Origin: Ectobius pallidus
Taxonomy: Eukaryota; Arthropoda; Insecta; Blattodea; Ectobiidae
Direction: 5' to 3'
DNA: 64,000 bases
NCBI GenBank assembly: GCA_964059195.1
Contig: CAXKWD010000005.1
Coordinates: 97,477,882-97,541,881 of the forward strand
In this document: in pieces, positions 24,001 to 34,381 of the stretch
How positions within the stretch are numbered: the stretch's first letter is position 1
Layout: every line of letters begins with the position of its first letter
Translations under genes and position numbers: made by a program
Notes under the pieces: model-generated
The model's input: the letters and a program-made list of their open reading frames with translations, nothing else
Database searches by the model: none
Told to the model about the DNA's origin: nothing

Positions 24001-24339
24001 GTGAGAGTGATTCACTTGCACGTGCTTATTGGGGAAGAACAGAACCCAATCTCAAGTGCCGTGTTGTATTATGCAGATCATTTTGAAGCATTTGCATCTG
24101 TAGTAAGTGAACTGGACAAATACGGTGCCTCTGCAATTGAGATTATTCAGAATTTAATATGTGATACTACTTTAAAATGTGACTTGGCTTTCATATCGGC
24201 AATTTTGATTCACTCAATAAAGAAACTAGAAACTTTTGTAGATTTATTGAGTAATTCAGTTAAAGAAATACAATATGTTGAAAGGCAACTTAACACTATC
24301 TCCGGTTTCGAAAATAGAAGTTCTAAGGACATAATTTAA
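24001..24339 (+). pseudogene. hAT transposase fragment, central-to-C-terminal
   Basis: A 112-codon frame inside the hAT element 23714-24767. A middle stretch with LDKYGASAIEIIQNL and CDLAFISAILIHSIKKLETF is helical, of the kind seen in hAT transposases just before the dimerisation region. The start used is GTG, not ATG, so the frame is a remnant rather than a gene with its own start. The assignment rests on its place within a bounded hAT element and on the next fragment downstream. Confidence 0.5.
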
Positions 24340-24461
24340 AGGTATGTTTGAGAAAAATGGTGGCTACCAAACCTTCTGCAAAGTCGCTCAAGTTTTGGAA
24401 GGCTAAAACATAAGTGAACTTGATCGTGTGTGTGTTAGTGGTATATCCCTCTACAAATATG

Positions 24462-24560
24462 CAAGGTTAACATCGTGTGAAGTAGTACGTACCTTTTCGC
24501 AATATAAGGCATTATTCTCGGATAATAGGCAAGGATTTGTGATCCGAATCGGGAGATGAC
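24462..24560 (+). pseudogene. hAT C-terminal dimerisation (hATC) fragment
   Basis: Translating from about 24462 gives ARLTSCEVVRTFSQYKALFS then DNRQGFVIR before a TGA. This matches the hATC signature (S-C-x-V-E-R-x-FS-x-Y-K-x-x-x-S-D-x-R), with E-R altered to V-R. It is the most diagnostic coding trace in this element and links it to the hAT superfamily independently of the 8-bp duplication. Confidence 0.65.
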
Positions 24561-25078
24561 ATTTGTTGTGCACTGCAACTCCAGTCAACATTGTACATCT
24601 GATGTTGGCGACTTTCAATATAATTTGTTCTAGTAAGTTACGAACATTCTGGTGTTTTTTTTTCTTTCTTTTTCAGAAACACAAAAAAAACCACATATTT
24701 TAAACATTTTTAGCACATAAAAAATAAATATTTTTAAGTTTCTTAGCACATAAAAATCCGGGCCCTACTAATTAGTGGTACTTACGAATGTTGTTGCCGT
24801 GGATCGTAAGTTGACATTCCCACACGCAATCTTGTTGCTATGTGCGGTAAGTGTTTCCGTGCGGTTATGAATTTGCTTACGGCACATCATAATACAAGCC
24901 TTTATGGACAAGGCCCCCCAGGACAAATATTCGGTTCGCATAACAACAAAGACAAGGGAATCACTTTCTGAAATAAACATCTATCTTCAAGAATGTATAT
25001 ACATAATATTTTCAGGTAATATCACAATTAATATAATTAAATTGATATAAATAATCATCGTGCAAAAAATAGCATGCT

Positions 25079-25163
25079 ATACTCGTGCCGTAAGCGCATA
25101 ACGGATCTCGGAAATTGAAAAAAACTCTTTCCTCGATCCGTATGCATCGCTTACGGCACTTGT
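25079..25163. repeat. Hairpin repeat with GTGCCGTAAGCG arms
   Basis: Left arm TACTCGTGCCGTAAGCG, CGGATC, GGAAA and right arm its complement with a few extra bases, separated by about 15 bases. Each end is TA, so a small mariner-type MITE is possible. A GCTTACGGCAC motif also occurs near 24870-24880. Confidence 0.5.
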
Positions 25164-25169
25164 ATCGCA

Positions 25170-28100
25170 ATACACTATGTTAAATTAAATATTACTTAGA
25201 ACGCCCTACTGAGAGTGGATCAGTAGCCAAACTGGACAATGTACAGGCATTTTATTAAAACTAGTGACCTAACGCAATGGATCGTTGAAGCCAAACCTCA
25301 CAGGAACATTAACAAAAAAGTATGGCGGATTTATTTTTCAGTTCTCCAGAAAAAAGGGCCCATGGGATTATTTTTTCTGATATAGGCTACGTTGTTATGG
25401 GCTTACTTGCTTATTAATTATTTTATTCGTCAGTTCTTTTCGAAGATCATAATAATTCGATTATTATTTTATATTGATTTACATGTTGAGAGGCTTCTTC
25501 CGAAAATCGACTGAAAACATATGATATAACAATATTTTGGTATGGAAATAAAAACATCGTTTATCGATTGGAGGGTATAATGAGAGACAGCCGTATTGTG
25601 TTCACGTCAAATTTACCACCAGCAGCACAGGTAGTCTGACTGATCGATACGTGTCGTGCATAAAAGGGGAGAGGAGTTTTACTTCCGTACCATGCGTGTT
25701 CTCATTTAATACCATACATCACTCAATTTCATTTCCTCAGTATCTTTTATCTGTTGCACGTTGATCATTTCAACTTTGCAAATTAATAAACAAAACTTAC
25801 AATTTTGGAAACAATATTTTGTTTTCAATTGTCACACACAGAATACGTCACAGCTCACTGAGAACACCAGAGATGTTTTATAAGAAAAGAGAAATAATCT
25901 TTCCTTGGCAGAGGTAATAGACTGCAGGAAAAAGTAACTGCTTTTGTTATGAATATTTACTTGCTGTACTTAAAGAAGCCTTCCATGCCTCTAAAAGAAC
26001 AGTTGGACCTCGAATTCACCTCTTGGGTTACCCGATGTCAATCGTCTCTCATCTTCTCGAATTACGAAATGAGAATGATGAGTGTTGTGCTCGTTTGGAA
26101 AATAATCACAATAATAGGAAAAAATTATATGAGCTATATTCTTCTTTTCCCCCGTATTTTTCTTGTTGATGTTGTTCTTCTTCTTCTAAGCAGACTAGGG
26201 TATTATCGAATGCAGCTTACAGCAAATACTGTACGTTATGAATTGACTGAAGTGTGGATTATCCAGTGGAATAACTCATAATTTTTTTAATATTTGTATG
26301 TAGGATGCCATAAAGTGGCCGAAAATAGTTCTGCTTTCTTCTTTCAACGTTCTTTTCTGTGAAGGATGAGGTTAACATGAGGATATTTCCTTCAGATGGC
26401 TATTAAACTGACTGGGAACGAATAAAAGCCTAGATAGGATTGTGTTGAGCACTTTGTAGTTCATTGTGTAAGATAATGAAGTGCTTTAGATGTATAGCGC
26501 GCAGGCTTGACACAAGTGGTCATTTCCGAGACTCATAGTGACCTGACCTTCACTAGCATACCGCATATTGCGGCCTAATGACACATGTTTGCAGTGACAC
26601 CTTAGCCACAGAATAAGGAGGATAGCCTTAGCTAGATGCTGTGTATAAACTATAAACATGAACAAAATGTTTCGTAATTCGCAAATCGTCAAGCTACTTC
26701 TGATTTTCCATTTTCTTAGTATTCACCTGTCATGATTGTAGGTGAAGCTTGCTGGTACGTATACTAAAAAACTGTGAATTCAGCAAAGTTGATCTCAAAA
26801 TCAGAAATCGGAAACTAAGTCCAAAATTGAATGATAAATCACAGATCGAGCCGTGCTACACTTACAGAATAAGGGATGAAATGAAAATAAAGTGCAAACA
26901 TAAAGGAATAAGGACTCTAGTATGAGGACTGTACATCAGGATTGCTAAGGGAATACAAAAAATGTACGAAGGTTTATCGAATAACTGGCACTAGGCCTAT
27001 ACAAAAGATGGAAGTATCAACAGTTAACATTTGTCTGTTTACCGTATGGTTTTAGCGGTTTGTGTTTAAGTACTTGTTTCATTATAAATGGTTGATCTAC
27101 TGAACTTGAAGTGTAAAAGATGCAGGAGTATGCTTGAAATGATAGGCGTTTATCTAGTAAAATACAGGCGCTGTGGGCAGAATATAAACTAACAGAAGGA
27201 AGGCTGCTTAGCTTGACACGTGGAACCGACATTATTAGCCCAAAATTTCAGAAAATTATAGGAGAACTACAATACATATGTTTTCAAAATTGAGTTATCT
27301 TTTGGTAATACAGTAATAGGCCTATACTTATATAGAGAAGTGGGAACCCTGTCTTAGACCAAACATTCCAAAAACTATACATACAATATTATGTGCTGTA
27401 AGTGAACAAAGAATTAGGCCTTCAGGATTAAAGTGTTACCTTCTTAATAGGTTATATAGTGAAGTATGTGTAAGTTACGTAATCCTTACAAAAGCGTCTG
27501 TAGGCAGGAAAGTATAATCTTCATGTCTTGAAGTAGACTACGTAAGTTAAAGTGATCGTGTTCTTGTATCTGGAGTTCATGTACTTGTGATATGGGCATC
27601 ATGCGTGATGCGCTAAGCAGCTAGACTTTAATTACTGTTGTCATGGGCATCATGCCCAGTGCCCCTAGGTTTCGGCATTCTTACAGGTACTGGTGTGTTG
27701 AGAGCGAAGCCAACAGAAAACTCACTCGCCCACCGTAAATAAGGCAGGGTGCGTCCAGAAAATGAACTATTAGTAGTTTAAATTTTGAGATTGCCAAAAC
27801 ATAGAAAGGGAATTGTTTCCCACGCAATATATATTCTGAAAAGCTAAAGAAACAAGTGTTATCTTCTTTAATACAAAATATACAGTTAAGCAGTCAGAAT
27901 TATATTAATAAAAAAAGAGTCGATCGATAATGGATCTAACAATATTGTTGGTCGATACATTCCATGGGTATTTGATTACATTGGAATAAAGTGTCTTCAC
28001 ATACTCCTGATTAAAATTATAAAGTGATGAGTAATGTGTGAAGTGTCACCGACTTCTTATTTACGCTTCCATGCAGTCAGAATGGCGAAGTACTGCTATA
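25170..28100. other. No gene recognised
   Basis: Mostly AT-rich. The motif ATGGGCATCATGC occurs twice (near 27593 and 27642). Frames such as 25949-26281 have biased hydrophobic composition and no recognisable domain. No RNA gene or bounded transposon seen. Confidence 0.4.
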
Positions 28101-28102
28101 TA

Positions 28103-28767
28103 CGAGGGCTGTCCAGAAAGTAACACTTTTGAAATAAAAAAATTAACAAAGTAAAAAAATATTACATACATTTTGAAGGTAGACTCTTAGGCTATATTTC
28201 TACATAATCGCCATTCAAATTAAGGCATTTATCATACCGTGGCACAAACTTTTCGATACCCTCTGTAGAAATCCGCCGCCTGTGATTTCAACCACTTCAG
28301 AGAATTTATTCGGAAAAGTGTTTCAAAAAAAAGCTTTAGACTTTTGTAATATGGAATTCGTGCTTTTCTTAGCAACGTTGCGTAGCAATGACTTTCTCTT
28401 CATTTTGACAATCACTCTATTTGAAGATAATTTCATTTTCGCGATTTTCTCGAAAACGGCTTTAAAGGTTTTGTTAGAATTTTCTGCACGAATTGCATAT
28501 TAAAAAAAGTCTAAACCTTTTTTTGAAACACTTTTCCCAATAAATTCTCTGAAGTGGTAGAAATCGCAGGCGGCTGATTTCTACAAAGAGGGTATCGAAA
28601 AGCTTGTGCCACGGTATGATAAATGCCTTAATTTGAATGGCGATTATGTAGAAAAATAGCCTAAGAGTCTACCTTCAAAATGTAGGCCAATGTAATAAAA
28701 TTTGTTTTTTTTTTCACTTTGTTTATTTTTTATTTCAAAACGTCTGTTACTTTCTGGACAGCCTTCG
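28103..28767. mobile_element. Mariner fold-back element
   Basis: Ends CGAGGGCTGTCCAGAAAGTA (left) and TTTCTGGACAGCCTTCG (right) are flanked by TA (28101-28102, 28768-28769), the mariner target. About 265 bp of each side are inverted copies of each other around a unique centre of about 120 bp. The right arm encodes the end of a mariner transposase on the plus strand, and the left arm encodes the same end on the minus strand. The element is therefore two mariner 3' halves joined head to head, without the catalytic part. Confidence 0.85.
28551..28659 (+). pseudogene. Mariner transposase C-terminus (right arm)
   Basis: The frame gives NSLKW, a TAG, then KSQAADFYKEGIEKLVPRYD and KCLNLNGDYVEK followed by TAG. 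The last residues, (Y/F)DKCLNLNGDYVEK-stop, are the usual C-terminus of one mariner subfamily in insects. One in-frame TAG (probably from TTG) breaks it. The catalytic D,D34D core is absent. An inverted, more diverged copy of the same coding end lies at about 28195-28310 on the minus strand. Confidence 0.75.
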
Positions 28768-28914
28768 TATTTGTACTAAGACGACGGTAGATATGTATTA
28801 ATCCAATCTCATCACACAGCTAATAGCACGGTCTAGAAAGCTTAATTGTAGCATCTGGGGTTTGGGGTTGTTAAAAGGCAAAGCTCATGGCTTAAACTAA
28901 AAGAGTAACATTAA

Positions 28915-29035
28915 AATCCGTGGCGCTACATCCTTGGATGGACTGGGCTTGCCATCCGACTACTGGGTCATCTCCATAGGGAGATGGCAATATTGGGAGC
29001 ATGCCGACACCCATGGTCGTTATTGATGGAGTATC
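28915..29035 (+). repeat. SINE of the CCGTGGCGCTA family, copy 2
   Basis: Begins AATCCGTGGCGCTACATCC and continues with GGGCTTGCCATCCGACTACT and CATGCCGACACCCATGGTCG TTATTGATGG, in the same order as 10531-10650. Confidence 0.6.
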
Positions 29036-29039
29036 ACGA

Positions 29040-29860
29040 GTACTTCGTTAGTTCAAAAAATCACGTTTTCTGCCATTTTCCTCTCAAAACTCGCGAAAGA
29101 AAACTAAAATAAAGAATCCGGGTTCGAGGTACATTGACAAGCACTTCCTTTTATTATATAGAAGACAGCCATGAGGTTCTTACTCTAGAATATTTTTTTA
29201 AATAAGTTTTTTTTCCCTTTTTCTCATTTTCGCTAGCCTGTCCCTTAACTCCGTCATATATCGACAAGATAGCAATGAAAATGTGGCTAGAACATTTTGT
29301 GGAGTGGGTTTGTGTTCACTTTCAAGATTATAATCCAGAATTAAATGTACAGCGCAGGACAAAAGTCTTAAACATTGTGGCGTGCAGTTTTTTAATGGCA
29401 GTCATGGGTTAGATTACATTGTATGTGTTTAATAAAGTTAATGACTGGCATCCCTAAAGTTTTTGCAGACATATGGCAGGGTCATCGTCCAGAAGCCGCA
29501 TTTTAATTACTTCTTTCGGCACGAGCTACTGTCATCAGATGTCCAGTGTAGCACGAAACCATGTCATAATCTCTTACTTTAAAGCTCGTGTTCTTCTTGA
29601 TCCTTTTGGTACCTCAAGTCAATCATACGAGCAACGCAGTGTGCAAATATAGGAACATCTGTTCCCGAGAAAACCAATTTTGATATTTTCTGTGTTTTGT
29701 TTATTTACTTCCTCTATTAAATTCTGGATCCTTGTTTCTTCCTTCGATTGAGGGAAAATTATTACCGTATATTTTTGTTTTAGTCTACAGATGTCCCAAA
29801 TTTAGGGATTGCATACATGAACCCGCAGAAATTTGGTCAAAGGGGGGGTAAATGAACAAA
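29040..29860. other. No gene recognised
   Basis: No open frame or bounded repeat that I can assign. Minus-strand reading near 29440-29640 gives protein-like stretches broken by stops, perhaps an old retroposed sequence, but I cannot name it. Confidence 0.35.
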
Positions 29861-29867
29861 TTTCTGC

Positions 29868-30260
29868 CACCACAACCACCAACCACCACCACGCACCACC
29901 AACCACTACCAACCACCACTACGCACCACCAACCACTACCAACCACCACCACGCACCGCCAACCACCACCAACCACCACCACGCACCACCAACACCAATC
30001 ACCACCACCAACAATCACCACCACCAGCAATCACCACCACCACCACCAACCATCAACCACCAACAACCACCACCTACCACAACCAACCACCACCACCACC
30101 CACCACCACCACCAACCACCACCATCCACCACCATCCACCACCATCCACCACCATCCACCACCACCATCCACCACCATCAACCACCACCAACCACCACCA
30201 CCAACCACCACCACCAACCACCACCACCAACCACCAACACCAACCACCACCAACAATCAT
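29868..30260 (+). repeat. CCA/CCAACCA minisatellite
   Basis: Nearly 400 bases of CCACCA, CCAACCA and ACCATCCACC variants. Higher-order units of about 30-33 bases with CACCACGCACCACC or CACCACTACGCACCACC occur at the left (29880-29990), and CCATCCACCA triplets in the middle (30120-30175). The resulting long frames on both strands (His/Pro/Thr on plus, Gly/Trp/Val on minus) are composition artefacts, not genes. Confidence 0.95.
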
Positions 30261-30285
30261 GCTACTATTAGACCCACTTTATTTT

Positions 30286-30355
30286 TATTGTTATTATTAC
30301 TATTGCTTTATTAATATTATTATTATTATTATTACTATTATTACTATTATTATAT
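30286..30355 (+). repeat. (TTA)n microsatellite
   Basis: Imperfect run of TTA/TTG/CTA triplets just after the CCACCA minisatellite. Confidence 0.8.
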
Positions 30356-30359
30356 TCCA

Positions 30360-31560
30360 CCTAATTGGTTTACTGTAGCCGTATTTGAGACTGTGGACAC
30401 AAAGACAAAATCTAATGTAATGTACTCACATTAAATTTTCTACCACCGGACAGTTTCATGGTACTATTCAAATAAAATGCGATACTTCCATTGCCTTACC
30501 TTCATTACGGTAAAATGTTGGGCTAGAAATGATTTCAAGTTTTAGTGGAAGTGGTTATTACTACATGCTCAAATCTAAGTTACCGAGTAGTTACAACTCA
30601 TTTTTGTCCAAACAACGCTAAGTACTGTTAGCAGATGAGATGAATGCAAGCAGCAGGAATGCAGCGAGTTCCCCATTTCTCTACCTGCACGCGGGCTTGT
30701 CGTAATCTTACCTATTTCAGTCGCTGAGCGGGCGTGCCAGTTCCGAGTCATCAGATTCCTGCCCTTCATTGGTGTCATCATCGTTAAACAATATAGCTTC
30801 AGTACTATTTATAATGATATAACTAAAAACGATATAGCTTAAATACGATTTTTAACTATATACGGTAACAATAACAATTCACAAAGACAATCACAGCGCG
30901 CCAGAACAAACTACTACTAAACACGTGTCGCTCTATATAGATTGTTGCTATGACATCACTACCTCCCTTCCTCTTCACCCCGAACTTGCATTCATCTCAT
31001 CTGTTGTCTATACTGTACCGGTATATAAACACTTAAGCCTCATTTCACATTAATTGCTTACAGTCATTTAGTTTAGATATTTATGTGTAAACAAAATTTC
31101 CAGGGGGGGGGGCAGCGACCCTACCCAGCCCCCCTTCCGGACGGACATGATTGCGTACATACGTAGTTCAAAAATTTCAATAATGAAGAAAAGGAAACGA
31201 GAAGAAAAACTAGCATATTGTTAGTTAATACGGATCAGACATGTATAACATAATACGTCTGTATGTTTGACGAATTAAAGTTCTAGGTGTAAGTTACTTT
31301 GAAGCATTTATGATTTCTGATAATGCTGCTTTTGCAACTTGCTGGATGGAGTTTATATAATTTTCTTTCTCTAAAGTGTTTATTGAAAATATTATGTTCG
31401 GGTGTTCAATATCTTGCTTCACCTAAAAGTAATAGAAGTAAGCCTAGAAGCATGCGTATACTCAAAGAACTATCGTTACCATCTTCAAAGTAGCCTGTAT
31501 TGTGTGTGTGTGTGTGTTATCAATAAATAATTTTGCCATACTTTGATTGACCTATAAACT
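30360..31560. other. No gene recognised
   Basis: No supported gene. A G-rich then C-rich block at 31098-31150 resembles the block at 3120-3182. A (TG)n run lies at 31501-31518. Confidence 0.4.
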
Positions 31561-31568
31561 AAAATTAA

Positions 31569-31612
31569 ACTCCGTGGCGCTACATCCCTGGATGTACAGG
31601 CAGATGGCCTAT
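31569..31612 (+). repeat. SINE of the CCGTGGCGCTA family, 5' fragment
   Basis: CTCCGTGGCGCTACATCCCT followed by GGATG, then divergence. It is only the 5' end of the family at 10531 and 28915. Confidence 0.55.
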
Positions 31613-31706
31613 GGGACACTTAAAAGTACAAGAGACATTTTCATATACAAATTAATTGCTTAGACTTTCCTATTGCATGGTGCACTGTTGTTGTTATTAA
31701 TAGATT
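31611..31706 (+). repeat. Interspersed repeat shared with 36143-36237
   Basis: GGGACACTTAAAAGTA, GACATTTTCA, AAATTAATTGCTTAGA, TTGCATGGTGCACTGTTGTT, ATTAATAG. The same blocks in the same order occur at 36143-36237. Non-coding, class unknown. Confidence 0.6.
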
Positions 31707-32308
31707 ACATTAATACAATACCGCTATTAGAAAGAATAACATTAAACCACCTTTGAATTACTATAATTATTCATTTGTGCAAAATTTACGTAGAATTTGA
31801 CTTGTTTTTCCCCAGTCACAAAGACAAATGCCGGATCAGACGTTTACGTCTTCATAAGTATCCCGATAGCTATTAACTTATATTTTTAACGTTAATTTTA
31901 ACCGTCTCTACAACTTCAGTAAACAAGCTTCTTCTACAGTAGTTGAGATAGCCAAGAAAACATCGAAAATGAACACTATTAAATCAGCCCCTCAGTAATT
32001 TTAATAGAAAACTAATACAGATGTTTTATTACTTTGATTAAAATTTCGACGTTTAGATTTTTACAAAAAATCGTTAGAACTTTTTTCCCTTTCTTTCTTT
32101 TTTAAAACAGAATGTTAAAAAAGTTTTCATGAGGACTGCCATTAATGTTTTAGTAATAGAAACAAAATTCTTGGGGGTACAATGAGGGTTCAGCAAAGTC
32201 TTTATTACAAAATTATATTTAAAATTAGTGCATCTGTTCAACACAGACAGGTAGAATAGATAGACATACCTTTTCCGGCTCGTAGGCATCGTGTTTTTCC
32301 TGTGTTAA

Positions 32309-34377
32309 CCCAGATAACGCTGACGTCCTTCCAGAAGGATTCGAACAGCAGTAGGTAACATGTTTATTTTTTGAAAGTTCTTCAATTACTCGCCCGAATG
32401 CAGCATCATATTTCGTAACTAGAAACTGCACGCTTTAACTTTTATGTTATTTTAGTCTTCGTTGTTGAGAGGTTAGTAGTGATATTTAGCTGTGAAGTTA
32501 CGTTTCTAACAAAATGGAATATGTCGAAGACCTTCGGATAGATGGATCTGTGTTCTATGTTTCTTCTTATTCTTTTGTTGCAAATTGTTATTCATTAATT
32601 GCCTTAAATATCTTCTTTACCATAGTGATTCACCAAACAAACATTACGAACAATATTGTAGGCCCCACAGCCGACTTTCGTAACGCTTCCTTCCAGAAGG
32701 ACGTCAGCGTAATGGGAGCCTAAAAATTTGTTTGTGAACTTATTTTGAAGAATAAAACCTGGTGTTTCATTATTGTAAAAAAATATCTGTAAGTGAATAT
32801 TTATGGGAAGATGACGTAAATTTATCTTTCTTTGTGTCAAACTAACAGTCCCATGAGTTTTTTTTCGATGATGACGTGGTAAATTTGCTGGTGACATATA
32901 CAAATCAGTACGCCGCAAAAAGAAATAGGCTTGGAGACCGTACTAAAGAAGAGGTTTTATTGAGTGGTTATGTCGACCTGCCACAGAAAGATAACATATA
33001 TTGGGAAAACTCACCAAATGCCCATAACATATTGATTTCCGAAACTATGGCAAGGGATCGATTCCGATTTATAATGTGGAACTACCTTTAGGTGATCGAT
33101 TTGCTAAAGTACGGCCTCTAATAGATAAAATAAATGAGAAATGTGTAGAGTACAGTTCACATATTCAAAACCACTCCGTAGATGAGAGCATGGTACCTTA
33201 CTTTGGTAAACATAGGCCTAGTGCAAAACAATTCATCCATGGAAAGCCAATTAGGTATGGCTATGAGTCCTGGTGTGGTGGACCTAGTTTTGGGTACCTA
33301 AGCTGGTTCGGGCCATATCAAGAAGCTGGTACATTACCTGATAAATATGCTGAAAAAAGACTTTGATATGCTGACTTATATTCACAAGCTGGAACAATTG
33401 CCCTATAGAGTGAATTTTGGCAATTTCTTTACCTCAATACCTTTACTTAGGGATCTGCATAAGAGAGGAATTGAAGCCACAGGGGCAATGAGAGCCAATA
33501 GAATTGGGAAAGAGTGCGATATGACCAACAGTGATGAAGAAAACACCACGGGGTACATACGACTTCAGGTCTGGTGACACAAGCATTGTCCTCGTTACTA
33601 GATGGAATGATGATAGTGTGGTGAATGTGGCTACTAACTTTGACAGAGTTTTACCAACTCGCCAGGTATCTCGCTACGCAAAGCAAAAAAGCGAATTAGT
33701 GTCGATCAACCACAGTCATTCACAACTATATACACACATGGGAGGCTTTGACAGAGCTGACCAAAACATTTCTTTGCACCTTGTATCAATCAGAGGCAAG
33801 AAATGGTATTTCTCTCACGTTGCGCTGTTGCGGAACAAAATGTGTGGCATCTTTACCGGCAAGATGGCGGTAAATTAGATCATCTGTACTTTCGCCGAAG
33901 ACTAGTCACTACTATTTTGGAGTCAAATAGAAGAGTGGTTTCTTCAAGAGGACGGCCATTGGGTTCATCAAAGGCTCATCCTCGGTTAGACAAATTGGAG
34001 CATTACGTTGCCGGCCTACAACCAGTGTTACAGGAACGAAAAAACAGCTCCATTGCTGAAAATGTCACAAGAAAGCTACAAATCAGTGCGTGAAATGTGG
34101 TTTGTCACTTCGTGTAACATGTTTCGTTGCTTATCACACAAAGCAAAGTGAATAACAACAATCAAGTACTCGAAGAAGTGTATTTAATTATTTTCAGTGA
34201 TAGGCAAATTTCAATGTGCATTACGCTGACGTCCTTCCAGGAGCATGGGCATTATTTCAGGAAGTATGTAAGTTACAAGAATAAATCGCATTACTGTATG
34301 AATCTTTAGTTAAATTGAAGTGTTTTATGCAATTTAATAAAAGAAAACTTGTTAAAAATAATTCCGCGCTATCTGGG
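32309..34377 (+). mobile_element. piggyBac transposon, complete ends
   Basis: The element starts CCCAGATAACGC and ends GCGCTATCTGGG, and is flanked on both sides by TTAA (32305-32308 and 34378-34381), the piggyBac target. A subterminal motif ACGCTGACGTCCTTCCAG occurs at 32317 (direct), 32688-32710 (inverted, extended) and 34223-34240 (direct), a likely transposase binding site. Length 2069 bp, close to autonomous piggyBacs, but the transposase reading frame is broken several times. The intact ends mean it could still be mobilised by a related transposase supplied elsewhere. Confidence 0.93.
32848..34096 (+). pseudogene. piggyBac transposase (PGBD-like), frameshifted
   Basis: Coding similarity to the piggyBac DDE domain runs through five reading-frame segments: about 32848-33091, 33088-33366, 33347-33540, 33531-33878 and 33803-34093. 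At least four frameshifts separate them. Recognisable pieces are TYTNQYAAKR, RDRFRFIMWN, HSVDESMVPYFGKHRPSAK (first catalytic Asp), FGNFFTSIPLL, RGTYDFRSGD, MGGFDRADQN (third catalytic Asp) and RGKKWYFSHV. The second catalytic Asp, normally in DNFFTS, reads Gly here. The acidic N-terminal region and a clear C-terminal cysteine-rich domain are not seen. The family usually has about 550-600 residues. It resembles the PGBD3/4-like subgroup common in insects, from memory of motifs. Confidence 0.88.
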
Positions 34378-34381
34378 TTAA

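Larger units (their letters stand above)
23714..24767 (+). mobile_element. hAT transposon with decayed transposase
   Basis: Ends TAGGGCCCGGATTTGTATGT and (complement) TAGGGCCCGGATTTTTATGT, with the perfect 8-bp duplication CTAATTAG at 23706-23713 and 24768-24775. The 1054-bp element holds two coding remnants on the plus strand (24001-24339 and 24462-24560), both consistent with the C-terminal half of a hAT transposase. The N-terminal BED finger and most of the catalytic core are missing, so it is an internally deleted, non-autonomous derivative. Confidence 0.9.

Noticed and set aside
29833..30378. 181-codon open frame rich in His, Pro and Thr
   Set aside because: It is the translation of the CCACCA minisatellite; all frames on both strands are open for the same reason.
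32225..32431. 68-codon minus frame over the piggyBac left end
   Set aside because: Spans the transposon boundary and the TTAA target, so it cannot be an ancestral gene.
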